Positions 49,751 through 58,849 of a stretch of 64,000 nt of DNA are shown piece by piece. Under the pieces are notes generated by a model. The model was not told the DNA's origin. It did not search any database and saw nothing but the letters and a program-made list of their open reading frames with translations. The stretch is taken from the NCBI GenBank assembly GCA_910578975.1, contig CAJTRZ010000003.1, positions 138,580 through 202,579 on the forward strand, read 5' to 3'. The translations under genes and the position numbers were made by a program. Source of the stretch: an uncultured Eubacterium sp. GTDB taxonomy: Bacteria > Bacillota > Clostridia > Lachnospirales > Lachnospiraceae. Position 1 is the stretch's first letter. Each line of letters begins with the position of its first letter.

Positions 49751-50140
49751 ATGAAAAGATATTTTTATTTCTCAAAAAAAGTAAAGAAACAAGATGCTTC
49801 TTTACTCATTCCTATATTTCTTTTTTTACTTAACAAAATTTATCCTTTTGGAGCTTTAACATATATAATATTTATAATACCATTTGTATTTTTATTTCTA
49901 GGACAATTTTATGCAGCCATTCTATATTGCAAACTTAAGGCAAAATATAATTATTGGCCTCACAATTGAGTGCAGGCACCTGGTAAACATTCTACATATT
50001 ATAAAACACTGCAATATCTAACAGAAAAGAATGATATGGAGTATATCGAGAAATTCAAGAAAATGCACCATAATGAAAACATTACAATTATAATGTTTAT
50101 TGAAATAATTATTCTATTTATTTTAGGGATAATTATATAA
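49751..50140 (+). pseudogene. Small membrane protein interrupted by in-frame TGA
   Basis: The frame starts at MKRYFYFSKKVKKQ (ATG at 49751) and contains two membrane segments (LIPIFLFLLNKIYPFG and YIIFIIPFVFLFLGQFYAAI). It stops at TGA (49967-49969), but the same frame continues, GTG next, for 56 more codons to a third hydrophobic segment (TIIMFIEIIILFILGIII) and a TAA. The intact protein would be about 129 aa. A nonsense mutation or two coupled genes are possible. Confidence 0.5.
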
Positions 50141-50222
50141 TAATATACACTTTCTAAAGTAAGGGGCTGTAAAAAAGTTTCTTTTTTGTTAAACAACCAA
50201 TTTCATGGAAATTAAATACAAA

Positions 50223-50495
50223 TTACATATATATTTTGTCGAATTACTAAATTGTACATGTAAAATCTTTCAAATTTATGACAAATGAAAATATAATTAC
50301 ATGTATTTTCTTATCAGACCACCAAATATACATGTAAAGTCTTTTAAATTCATGACAAATGAGAATAAAATTACATATCCTTTCTTATCAAACTACCAAA
50401 TATATATGTAAAGTCTTTTAAAATCCATAGCAAATCAGGATATATTACATGTATTTTCTTGTTAAACTGCAAAACATATATGTAAATTTTAAATG
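50223..50495. repeat. 74-bp tandem repeat array, 3.7 copies
   Basis: Units start at 50223, 50297, 50371 and 50445, each with TTACAT near the start and TGTAAAGTCTTTTAAA-like text in the middle. The period is exactly 74 bp, with each unit somewhat diverged. The last copy is partial. It lies between the membrane ORF and the pfl operon terminator. Confidence 0.85.
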
Positions 50496-50572
50496 TACTT
50501 TATGTAGGGGGATAGAGAGCTTTCTCCTTGTCGCGACATTCGTCGTATATGGAGCTAATGCTCCGCACATAA

Positions 50573-50623
50573 ATAAAAAGGGAATCACTGATGCGAATGT
50601 AAACATTCTCACTGTGATTCCCT
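50573..50623 (-). terminator. Terminator of the pfl operon
   Basis: AAAGGGAATCAC and GTGATTCCCTTT pair over 12 bp with inner GAATGT/ACATTC, followed by TTTTTATTT on the - strand. Confidence 0.85.
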
Positions 50624-50675
50624 TTCTATCTACTTATGGATGCTTCGCATCCATGCACGACTCATTGTTCGCGCA

Positions 50676-50924
50676 TTATAGTCCTGTGCTGGCATGGAAT
50701 GTTCTATGAATAACATCATCCTGCTGCTCTTTTGTTAATTTAATGAAGTTTACAGCGTATCCTGAAACACGAACTGTAAGCTGTGGATATTTTTCTGGAT
50801 GAGCCTGAGCGTCTAATAACATTTCCTTCTGTAAAACATTAACATTAAGGTGATGTCCGCCTTCTGCTGCATAACCATCTAATAAAGCTACTAAATTGTC
50901 AACCTGTTTTGTACTTGCTGCCAT
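50676..50924 (-). CDS. grcA: Glycyl radical domain protein (split PFL C-terminus)
   Basis: An 82-aa protein equal to the last 80 residues of pyruvate formate-lyase: LVALLDGYAAEGGHHLNVNVLQKEMLLDA, then RVSGYAVNFIKLTKEQQDDVI with the glycyl radical Gly. The large PFL subunit in the same operon lacks exactly this part. It thus probably supplies the radical in trans, like E. coli YfiD/GrcA. GAGGAAAT precedes the ATG. Confidence 0.92.
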   Translation of the reverse strand: MAASTKQVDNLVALLDGYAAEGGHHLNVNVLQKEMLLDAQAHPEKYPQLTVRVSGYAVNFIKLTKEQQDDVIHRTFHASTGL

Positions 50925-50986
50925 TTTAATTTCCTCCTATATTATATCGTATTTGACTTCTATCTATCATGTGAAATCATTTTGCT

Positions 50987-51742
50987 CTAACTTAGTTTTG
51001 AGCGAATATCTCTTATTCCATCTAAAATAATCTTCCTACAGGAAACAGCCATTTCCTTTGTAGCAGGTTCTATCTCCGGAATCGGATATTCAAGACCCAA
51101 CTCTTCATATTTCATTTTACCCATATCATGATATGGAAGAGCATCTACTGACTTTAAATTGCGAAGTGTTCCAATGAACTGACCCAATTTAAACAAATAC
51201 TCTTTATTTATCGTAATGTGCGGAACACATACATGACGAATCCATATATCAATTCCCTTAGAATCAACGTACTGGGCAAATTTCAAAATATTATCATTTG
51301 GTCGTTTACATAACTTCATATGTTCCTCCGGATCAATATGTTTTATGTCTAACATAACCAAATCTGTGGATTCTAATAATCTATCTACTTTCTTTAGGTA
51401 CTCTTCATTATCAGGCTGAAATGTTGTTCCTGATGTATCTAAACAAGTATGAATTTTTCTTTTCTTACACTCTTCAAACAGTTCTGTCAGAAAGTCTATC
51501 TGAACCATCGGCTCACCACCGGTACAAGTAATTCCACCAGTCTCATAAAACGGCCGTTTCTTTTCAAACTCCTTCAAAAGATCATCTACTGTCATCTCCT
51601 GACCACCGGCCATTTCCCATGTATCTGGATTATGACAATATGCACATCTCATAGGACATCCTTTAAAGAAAACAACAAATCTTACTCCTGGTCCGTCTAC
51701 TGTACCACAGCTTTCAAGTGAATGAATAATACCTGTTTTCAT
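50987..51742 (-). CDS. pflA: Pyruvate formate-lyase activating enzyme
   Basis: A 251-aa radical SAM protein: FFKGCPMRCAYCHNPDTW (CxxxCxxC cluster) near residue 30, TCTGGEPMVQ near 74, and the family's TCLDTSGT. It forms the glycyl radical, here on the separate small subunit. It lies between the large subunit and the radical domain gene. Confidence 0.95.
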   Translation of the reverse strand: MKTGIIHSLESCGTVDGPGVRFVVFFKGCPMRCAYCHNPDTWEMAGGQEMTVDDLLKEFEKKRPFYETGGITCTGGEPMVQIDFLTELFEECKKRKIHTCLDTSGTTFQPDNEEYLKKVDRLLESTDLVMLDIKHIDPEEHMKLCKRPNDNILKFAQYVDSKGIDIWIRHVCVPHITINKEYLFKLGQFIGTLRNLKSVDALPYHDMGKMKYEELGLEYPIPEIEPATKEMAVSCRKIILDGIRDIRSKLS

Positions 51743-51804
51743 ATAAGAATACTCCTTGTATCCAATGCTCCTGCTTTCGCAAGAGCATCGTTAAATTTTA
51801 CTTT

Positions 51805-53853
51805 TTACTGTTCTGGCTTGAATCCAGGAATATCGATGTCACCAGCGATAACCTTATCATCCTTACCAAGTGCATCAGGGATAATAGTAAATGTATTTGA
51901 AATACCATCCTGTGCATTCATGAACGGAATCTTAGATACAGATGCAAGTGATGCAACAGCACCATTTTTATCTCTACCATGAAGTGGGTTAGCACCTGGT
52001 GCAAATGGCTCTCCTGCTTTTCTTCCGTCTGGTGTATTACCTGTAGCTCTACCATATGTTACATTTGATGTAATTGTAAGGATAGACTGTGTAGGAATAC
52101 CATCTCTGTATGTGTGGTTCTTTCTAAGATATCCCATAAACTTATTAACGATTTCAACAGCAATTGAGTCAACTCTGTCATCATCATTACCATATTTAGG
52201 GAATTCTCCATCAATTTCATAATCTACAGCGAGACCATCTTCATCTCTGATAACTTTAACCTTTGCATACTTCATAGCTGAGAATGAGTCAGCTACGATA
52301 GAAAGTCCTGCAACACCTGTAGCAAACCATCTCTTTACATGAGCATCATGTAATGCCATCTGAATTGCTTCGTAGCAGTACTTATCATGCATATAGTGAA
52401 TAATATTTAATGCATTTACATATACACCTGCTAACCATTTCATCATATCATCAAATAAATCCATTACCTGATCATAATCAAGGTATTCACCTGTAAATGG
52501 TCTGTACTTAGGTCCAACCTGTTTCTTAGTCTTTTCATCAACACCACCATTAATAGCGTAAAGAAGACATTTAGCAAGGTTTGCTCTAGCTCCGAAGAAC
52601 TGCATTTCTTTACCAATTCTCATAGAAGATACGCAACAAGCAATACCGTAGTCATCACCATGTGTTACTCTCATTAAGTCATCATTTTCATACTGCATTG
52701 ATGAGTACTCAATAGATAACTTAGCACAGTATCTCTTAAAGTTTTCTGGAAGTCTTGTTGACCAAAGAACTGTAAGGTTTGGCTCTGGAGCTGCACCTAA
52801 GTTCTCTAATGTATGAAGATATCTATATGACATCTTTGATACCATGTGACGTCCGTCAATACCAACACCACCAATTGACTCTGTTACCCAAACCGGATCT
52901 CCTGAGAAGATATCATTATAATCAGGTGTTCTTGAGAACTTAACGCATCTTAACTTCATAATGAAGTGATCTACGAATTCCTGAATCTGTTCTTCTGTAA
53001 ATGTTCCGTTAGCTAAATCTCTTTCAGCATAAATGTCAATAAATGTAGATGTTCTACCAAGTGACATTGCAGCTCCATTCTGATCTTTAACTACTGCTAA
53101 GTATGCAAGGTATAACCACTGAATAGCTTCCTTAACATTCTCAGCTGGTCTTGAAATATCAAAACCATAAATGTTTCCTAATTCTTTTAACTGCTTCAAA
53201 GCTTTAATCTGCTCTGAATATTCTTCTCTGTCACGAATAACTTCTGCTGTCATAATATCAGAAGTTGCTGCCTTCTGTGCTTCCTTATCTTCGATAAGTC
53301 TGTCAACACCATAAAGTGCTACTCTTCTGTAGTCACCAATGATACGTCCACGTCCGTAAGCATCTGGAAGACCTGTAATAACGTGGCTTGATCTACAAGC
53401 TCTCATTTCTGGAGTGTAAGCATCAAATACACCAGCGTTATGTGTTTTTCTATAATTTGTGTAGAAATCTACTACTTCAGGATCTACTTCATAACCATTG
53501 TCTGAACAAGCCTGCATAGCCATACGGATACCACCGTTTACATGAAGTGCTCTCTTGAATGGTTCATCAGTCTGGAATCCTACGATTGTTTCTTTATCTT
53601 TGTTAAGATATCCTGGTCCATGAGCTGTAATACCTGTAACAACCTTTGTGTCCATGTCTACAACTCCGCCTCTTTCTCTTTCCAACTTCTGTAATTCAAG
53701 TACCTGTTCCCACAAATCTGTTGTATTCTGTGTAGGTCCTGCTAAGAAACTAGCATCACCATCATATGGTGTGTAGTTCTTCTGGATAAAATCTCTGACG
53801 TTGACTTCTTTTTCCCAAGCGCCACCATTAAATCCTGTCCATTCTTCTCTCAT
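51805..53853 (-). CDS. pflB: Pyruvate formate-lyase catalytic part lacking glycyl domain
   Basis: A 682-aa protein with the full PFL core: HGPGYL and the pyruvate pocket residues, YRRVALYG, FIDIYAERDL, and the catalytic pair in GIACCVSSM. It ends at GDIDIPGFKPEQ, where ordinary PFL (about 750 aa) continues into the Gly radical domain. The missing 80 residues are in a separate gene downstream. It converts pyruvate and CoA to acetyl-CoA and formate in anaerobic metabolism. GAGGAAAAAAAG precedes the ATG. Confidence 0.96.
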   Translation of the reverse strand: MREEWTGFNGGAWEKEVNVRDFIQKNYTPYDGDASFLAGPTQNTTDLWEQVLELQKLERERGGVVDMDTKVVTGITAHGPGYLNKDKETIVGFQTDEPFKRALHVNGGIRMAMQACSDNGYEVDPEVVDFYTNYRKTHNAGVFDAYTPEMRACRSSHVITGLPDAYGRGRIIGDYRRVALYGVDRLIEDKEAQKAATSDIMTAEVIRDREEYSEQIKALKQLKELGNIYGFDISRPAENVKEAIQWLYLAYLAVVKDQNGAAMSLGRTSTFIDIYAERDLANGTFTEEQIQEFVDHFIMKLRCVKFSRTPDYNDIFSGDPVWVTESIGGVGIDGRHMVSKMSYRYLHTLENLGAAPEPNLTVLWSTRLPENFKRYCAKLSIEYSSMQYENDDLMRVTHGDDYGIACCVSSMRIGKEMQFFGARANLAKCLLYAINGGVDEKTKKQVGPKYRPFTGEYLDYDQVMDLFDDMMKWLAGVYVNALNIIHYMHDKYCYEAIQMALHDAHVKRWFATGVAGLSIVADSFSAMKYAKVKVIRDEDGLAVDYEIDGEFPKYGNDDDRVDSIAVEIVNKFMGYLRKNHTYRDGIPTQSILTITSNVTYGRATGNTPDGRKAGEPFAPGANPLHGRDKNGAVASLASVSKIPFMNAQDGISNTFTIIPDALGKDDKVIAGDIDIPGFKPEQ

Positions 53854-53913
53854 CTCTTTTTTTCCTCCTAAAAATAAATGTAAAGCTTAAAATTTTATAT
53901 ATTTAGTGAATGA

Positions 53914-54456
53914 CTAACGAAACGTAAGCAAATCTTCTACCGGTTTCCTCTTTGGAGCTGCCGGTTCCTGATTTGGATAACCTACAGCAATCAAAGCCAT
54001 AAGTATCTGTCCTTCAGGAATCTCTAAGATTTCTTCTGCCTTGTTAATGTCATACAAGCCCATTATAACTGTTCCAAGGCCCTTGTCATGAGCAGCCAAA
54101 CAAAATGTCTGCGTAGCAATACCATTATCAAATGCCTGCCAGTTATCCTCTCTGACAGTAGAATAACTACCATCTCTTTCATAGCCTGAGCGCTTATCTA
54201 CTATCGTAGTAGCAACCAATACAGGTGTACTATTTATAATTCCCTGATTATGTTCAGCACAACACTGTTCTGCCAAGCGACTCTTTGTTTCTGGGTCCGT
54301 TATGGCAATATAACGGGTAGTTTGAGTGTTTTTCCAAGAAGGAGCAAAAGCTGCTGTCTGTACCAGTTCTTCAATGGTTTCTTTGGAAACTTCCCGCTTT
54401 TGAAATTCTCTGATACTTCTTCTTGTCTTTATGCATGTAACCGCATCCATAAGCAT
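53914..54456 (-). CDS. Nitroreductase family flavoprotein
   Basis: A 180-aa protein: IKTRRSIREFQKREVSKETIEELVQTAAFAPSWKNTQTTRYI at the start and AAHDKGLGTVIMGLYDI, MALIAVGYPNQEPAAPKRK near the end are typical of FMN-dependent nitroreductases. It lies 60 bases upstream of pflB and is read from a promoter at 54561-54589, so it is probably the first gene of the pfl transcript. Substrate unknown. Confidence 0.9.
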   Translation of the reverse strand: MLMDAVTCIKTRRSIREFQKREVSKETIEELVQTAAFAPSWKNTQTTRYIAITDPETKSRLAEQCCAEHNQGIINSTPVLVATTIVDKRSGYERDGSYSTVREDNWQAFDNGIATQTFCLAAHDKGLGTVIMGLYDINKAEEILEIPEGQILMALIAVGYPNQEPAAPKRKPVEDLLTFR

Positions 54457-54544
54457 ACCTCCATAAAATAGTAGTTAGTTTATTTCAATAGGCTATGGTG
54501 GCTTTTGCGTCAAAAAGACGCACTTTCACACATAAAACGTCATT

Positions 54545-54589
54545 TTCACTAACTGTGAATAATATAACACTTTATAAATGGTTTTGCAA
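54545..54589 (-). promoter_or_regulatory. Promoter of the nitroreductase-pfl operon with TTCAC/GTGAA dyad
   Basis: On the - strand TTGCAA (54589-54584), 17 bases, TATATT (54566-54561). The dyad TTCAC-TAACT-GTGAA (54545-54559) covers the start region. Candidate site for the divergent Crp/Fnr regulator. Confidence 0.65.
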
Positions 54590-54731
54590 CGATTAACACA
54601 GAATATTTTTATGAAAAAGTTAATCGTTTCCACACTTTGTAAAGTATAGGAGATTTTATCCACTTTTCACTATAAAATTTGTATATTTTTTCCTTTACAC
54701 TTTTTATTATATAAATTTTATTTATTTTTTC

Positions 54732-54768
54732 TGTTGCATTTGCAACACGTCTTCAAATTTGTTATACT
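54732..54768 (+). promoter_or_regulatory. Promoter and palindrome of the Crp/Fnr gene
   Basis: TTGCAA (54740-54745), 17 bases, TATACT (54763-54768). The palindrome TGTTGCA-TT-TGCAACA (54732-54747) covers the -35 box, which suggests autoregulation. Half of it recurs at the divergent promoter. Confidence 0.65.
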
Positions 54769-54807
54769 TTACAATATAAACATAATTTTAATATGGAGGA
54801 AATTTTT

Positions 54808-55446
54808 ATGACCAAAACCCATTTGTTTTATAATATAGAAGAAACAGAGCATGATTCCATGATGCACTGTTTCAATTCCCGATTAAAAAAATATTCATCT
54901 GGAGAAATCATTTGTTTCTACAGCGAGCAGGATATGGGGATCGGCATTGTAGAGAAAGGCTCAGCATGTGTGGTTCACAGTCTGCCTAACGGTTCACGTA
55001 CCATTCTTGAAAGCATGGAGGAAGGAGATATCTTCGGACAATTATTTTATTTTCATGCAACAAGGAATAATATTACAGTGGAAGCTACTAGTGATTGTAC
55101 GATTCGTTTTATTAATTACGAACATTTAATTAAGCGTTGCAAAAATGCCTGTACCCATCACAGCCAGTTAGTCAGCAATGTTTTACAGATGGTACAGGAA
55201 AAAACACAGCGTATCTGTGAGCATTTGGAAGTTTTAAGCCAGCGTTCTACACGTGAACGCCTTTTATCTTATTTTGGCATCCTGTCTGCTCAAAAAGGAA
55301 GCAACACTTTTGAATTACCTTTTACTATCAGCAATCTTGCAGATTATCTCTCCGTAGACAGAAGTGCCATGAGCCGGGAACTCGGAAAAATGAAAGATGA
55401 GGGATTAATTCAGATGGATAAAAGAAAAGTGACATTATTACACTAA
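54808..55446 (+). CDS. Crp/Fnr family regulator
   Basis: Start at 54808 (212 aa) with GGAGGAAAT upstream. N-terminal cyclic-nucleotide-type beta barrel (YSSGEIICFYSEQDMGIGIVEKGSACV...SMEEGDIFGQLFYF) and C-terminal winged helix (PFTISNLADYLSVDRSAMSRELGKMKDEGLI). Four cysteines are scattered; there is no Fnr-type N-terminal cluster. It is divergent from the nitroreductase-pfl operon and probably regulates it in response to redox or metabolic signal. Confidence 0.92.
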   Translation: MTKTHLFYNIEETEHDSMMHCFNSRLKKYSSGEIICFYSEQDMGIGIVEKGSACVVHSLPNGSRTILESMEEGDIFGQLFYFHATRNNITVEATSDCTIRFINYEHLIKRCKNACTHHSQLVSNVLQMVQEKTQRICEHLEVLSQRSTRERLLSYFGILSAQKGSNTFELPFTISNLADYLSVDRSAMSRELGKMKDEGLIQMDKRKVTLLH

Positions 55447-55495
55447 TATTTTTTCGCAGATAATAACTGTAATTAAAAATTTAATAATATTTCTA

Positions 55496-55542
55496 AAACA
55501 TCCAAAAACTTCGAGAAGACATATGTGCTTGGATGTTTTTAT
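55496..55542 (+). terminator. Terminator after Crp/Fnr gene
   Basis: AAACATCCAA and TTGGATGTTT pair around a 23-base loop with further pairing, followed by TTATTTT. Confidence 0.65.
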
Positions 55543-55722
55543 TTTGTAAACAATGGTTAACTTTCATCATAGGTTTCATAATAATATTATATCATATTGA
55601 AATAAAATTTAACTTTATATACCAATAGTATATTTTTTAAATTATGTCTATAATTATTTTTTTTGCATAATCAATTATAATTGTTTTTGCTAATCAGATA
55701 GGTTAGAAAAGGAGATTGATTT

Positions 55723-56430
55723 ATGTTAAAAATATTAAAAAAAAAACTATTATCACTTTTATTAATTTTTTCTATCTTTACTGTTACTCTTTCACCTATG
55801 CCTACACAAGGCGCTTCTAAAAAGTTTTATTCTCAATATGTTACAGATGTAACTGTTACAAAAAAAGGAAATAAAGTAACTGTAAAATATAAAGTTATTG
55901 GTAACCCACCTGGTATTTCAACTGTACACATTGGTATGGAAGATTCTACTGGTCACTTTAAAAAGGCTGAGTTAGTTGGAAAGAAAGGAAAACATTCCAA
56001 AACTTTCACTACTTCTGGCACATGTTGTAGACTTTATACCCAATTAACTGCTCGCGATTACCGTGCCCCTAAAGATGTCATTAAAACATATTATAATGTA
56101 AGTACAGGCACTACTTACCACACTGTAACATGGGCCGAAGCCGCTAATGAAACATGGGCTCCAATACTCATTGGTTCAGGATTATGTCTTGTACCTACTA
56201 TCGGTCCAACTGCTTCCATACTACTAAAAGTCGGGGGAGTTAGTTTTACTATCTTTTCAGGTTTAAGTATAAAACGAGAGCAAGGCCAATATATAGTTAC
56301 AACCACTTCTCTCAATAAATCAAAAGGAAACTTAACAACCACTGTTAAAATATACTCAAGTAAAAAATGTTATCAGTCTAAAGAAAAACCAAAATACTCT
56401 TATTCTGGAACAAAACATATCGGTTTTTAA
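55723..56430 (+). CDS. Secreted hypothetical protein with hydrophobic segment
   Basis: A 235-aa protein. Signal peptide at 1-31 (LLSLLLIFSIFTVTLSPMP). A beta-rich part follows (YVTDVTVTKKGNKVTVKYKV), then a central hydrophobic Gly-rich stretch (near 150-182, ILIGSGLCLVPTIGPTASIL), then a Lys/Ser/Thr-rich end. The hydrophobic part resembles small pore-forming peptides but this is not evidence of activity. Alone between two terminators; function unknown. Confidence 0.7.
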   Translation: MLKILKKKLLSLLLIFSIFTVTLSPMPTQGASKKFYSQYVTDVTVTKKGNKVTVKYKVIGNPPGISTVHIGMEDSTGHFKKAELVGKKGKHSKTFTTSGTCCRLYTQLTARDYRAPKDVIKTYYNVSTGTTYHTVTWAEAANETWAPILIGSGLCLVPTIGPTASILLKVGGVSFTIFSGLSIKREQGQYIVTTTSLNKSKGNLTTTVKIYSSKKCYQSKEKPKYSYSGTKHIGF

Positions 56431-56545
56431 ATTCTGAATTTACTTTTATTTTTATATATTTATTTAAATGCCTATCGATTAGCCTCTTTAACAAAGAAAG
56501 TACGCACTAAATTTATTATAATTCATTCTTTATTCGTCTAAAATA

Positions 56546-56595
56546 CAAAAAGCTGTCCTAATACTGATCAAAACCATAACTAAGACAGCATTTTC
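56546..56595 (-). terminator. Terminator after uracil permease
   Basis: GCTGTCTTA and TAGGACAGC form a 9-bp stem on the - strand, with T5 after. Confidence 0.7.
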
Positions 56596-56680
56596 ATATC
56601 GATAATAACTTAACAACAAATTCTAAAGTTGATTTTTATCAAATTTTGCATTTAAAAAAGTTATGTTATAATTTTTCCTA

Positions 56681-58060
56681 TCATATATTCTCTACTTTAT
56701 CCTTATCCGGAAACAAAGCGTTAAGAATAATACCAACAATCGCCGCTATAGCTAAACCTGATAAACTAATTGCTATAGTTCCAACATTAAAATTAACTGA
56801 ACCATCTATACTGTTTATCACATCTGCTCCCATTCCTGAACTAAACTTAATTCCAATAGCACAAACAATAATAACCGCCGCTACAATAACATTTCTACTC
56901 TTAGAAAAATCAACCTGTGCTTCAACCATATTACGAATACCAATAGATGCTATCATACCATAAAGCATGAAAGAAATTCCTCCAACAATTCCTATTGGCA
57001 TTGCATTAATAACTGCTGCAAACTTTGGACAAAATGAGAATAAAATTGCAAGATATGCTGCAATTCTTACTACTCTTGGATCATAGACTCTGGAAAGAGC
57101 AAGTACACCTGTGTTCTCTCCATATGTAGTATTTGCCGGTCCGCCAAACAATGATGACAATGATGTTGCAAGACCATCGCCAATTAATGTTCTGTGAAGC
57201 CCTGGGTCATTAATATAATCTTTTTCCACTGTTGCACTAATTGCGCAAACATCCCCAATATGCTCCATCATCGTTGCAATAGCAATCGGAATCATAGTAG
57301 TAAGTGCTGTAGTAATTTTTGCTGTATCTGCAAAATCTACACCACCAAATACCGTTCCTGCCCAATCAACTGGGAGACCAATCCATGCTGCATCAGCAAT
57401 TTTCTGTGTGTCTACCGGTGTAATAAAACTTAAGCCTGCCAGATTTCCCAACAACAACGCTACAATGTAAGCACCAATAACGCCAATCAGGATAGGAATA
57501 ATCTTTGCCATTCCCTTCCCCCAGATGTTAAATCCAATAACAATACAAAGTGCTACAAGCGCAAGAGGCCAGCATGTAGCGCAATTATTTAATGCTGAAG
57601 GTGCCAGACACAAACCAATCGCAATAATAATAGGTCCTGTTACCACTGGTGGAAAAAGTTTCATAACTTTTGAAACACCTACCAATTTAATAACCAATGC
57701 AAGTATCAAGTACAATAAACCTGCAAATACAACACCTAAACATGCATACGGAAGCATTTCTAAGTTTCCACTTCCATCTTCATTCAACGGTGCAATTGCT
57801 AAATATCCACCAATAAACGCAAATGAAGAGCCTAAAAATGCAGGCACCTTAAATCTTGTAAGTAAGTGGAATAAAAGTGTTCCAAGTCCGGCCATAAGAA
57901 GTGTTGTCTGAACATTCAGACCTGTTAAAAGTGGAACTGTTACTGTGGCACCAAACATAGCGAACATATGCTGAAATCCAAGAATACCCATTTTCCCATA
58001 TCCCAGCTTTCTTGCATCATACACTGGTTCTTTGCCAACGTTAATTTTTTCGTTTGACAT
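56681..58060 (-). CDS. Uracil/xanthine permease (NCS2 family)
   Basis: Start at 58060 (459 aa) with GGAGG upstream. About 12-14 membrane helices. GFQHMFAMFGATVTVPLLTGL near residue 27 and the NCS2 signature region (GGPANTTYGENTGVLALSRVYDP near 300) identify the family; the second is close to UraA-type uracil transporters. It probably imports uracil by proton symport. A promoter TTGTAA-17-TAAAAT lies upstream. No riboswitch recognised. Confidence 0.92.
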   Translation of the reverse strand: MSNEKINVGKEPVYDARKLGYGKMGILGFQHMFAMFGATVTVPLLTGLNVQTTLLMAGLGTLLFHLLTRFKVPAFLGSSFAFIGGYLAIAPLNEDGSGNLEMLPYACLGVVFAGLLYLILALVIKLVGVSKVMKLFPPVVTGPIIIAIGLCLAPSALNNCATCWPLALVALCIVIGFNIWGKGMAKIIPILIGVIGAYIVALLLGNLAGLSFITPVDTQKIADAAWIGLPVDWAGTVFGGVDFADTAKITTALTTMIPIAIATMMEHIGDVCAISATVEKDYINDPGLHRTLIGDGLATSLSSLFGGPANTTYGENTGVLALSRVYDPRVVRIAAYLAILFSFCPKFAAVINAMPIGIVGGISFMLYGMIASIGIRNMVEAQVDFSKSRNVIVAAVIIVCAIGIKFSSGMGADVINSIDGSVNFNVGTIAISLSGLAIAAIVGIILNALFPDKDKVENI

Positions 58061-58299
58061 TGTCAAATCCTCCCTTTTCTTTTGGTTTTTATAAGTTCTT
58101 TTGTCGAAGCTTAAATGTCACGTTCAAATTTCTTAAACGATTTAATTTTATCAAAATATCACTTTTATTACAACTAAAATAATCCATTACAAATTAAGGA
58201 ACTAAATTTCTATCAAGCAAAAAACTACCCCCTCCAAAATGCTCTCTCTTCCTTAAGCACTCTGAACAGAATAGTTTTTTATGAATAAATTTTCTCTTT

Positions 58300-58791
58300 T
58301 TATTTCCAATGGAGACGATGTAGTTCCCCTTCCATCTGCATTCCTGCAAAATTATTCTGACGCAATCCTTCATACAAAACAATCGCAACAGAATTTGCCA
58401 GATTTAAAGAACGAATTTCCGGATTCATCGGAATACGAATACATTTTTCCTTATTCTCTGCCAGAATTTCTTCTGGTATCCCAGCACTTTCTTTTCCAAA
58501 CATTATATAATCATCCTCTCCAAACTCCACATCACTATATCTGTTTGGTGCTTTCGTTGTTGCATACCACATTTTTACATTAGGATTCTTATCAAGAAAA
58601 TCTTCGTAACTATCATAAACTGTTACATCCAATTCCTCCCAATAGTCCATACCTGCTCTTTTCAGAGATTTCTCATTAATACGAAATCCCATAGGTTCTA
58701 TTAAATGTAATTTCGTGCCGGTCGCGCAACAGGTTCTGCCAATATTTCCGGTATTCTGCGGTATCTCCGGTTCCAAAAGAACAATATTCAT
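58300..58791 (-). CDS. trmL: tRNA (cytidine/uridine-2'-O)-methyltransferase TrmL
   Basis: Start at 58791 (163 aa) with AGAGGAAG upstream. A SPOUT enzyme: MNIVLLEPEIPQNTGNIGRTC at the start, DDYIMFGKESAGIPEEIL in the middle, and RSLNLANSVAIVLYEGLRQ at the knot. It methylates the wobble nucleotide of tRNA-Leu. It ends the run of the downstream genes. Confidence 0.93.
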   Translation of the reverse strand: MNIVLLEPEIPQNTGNIGRTCCATGTKLHLIEPMGFRINEKSLKRAGMDYWEELDVTVYDSYEDFLDKNPNVKMWYATTKAPNRYSDVEFGEDDYIMFGKESAGIPEEILAENKEKCIRIPMNPEIRSLNLANSVAIVLYEGLRQNNFAGMQMEGELHRLHWK

Positions 58792-58849
58792 ATTCTTCCT
58801 CTTTCTGTGCGCCATATGGACACACGCAATCTCTATATGTAATGAAAAA

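Noticed and set aside
58067..58200. A riboswitch upstream of the uracil permease gene
   Set aside because: Only a promoter and an unstructured AT-rich leader are visible; no known riboswitch core.
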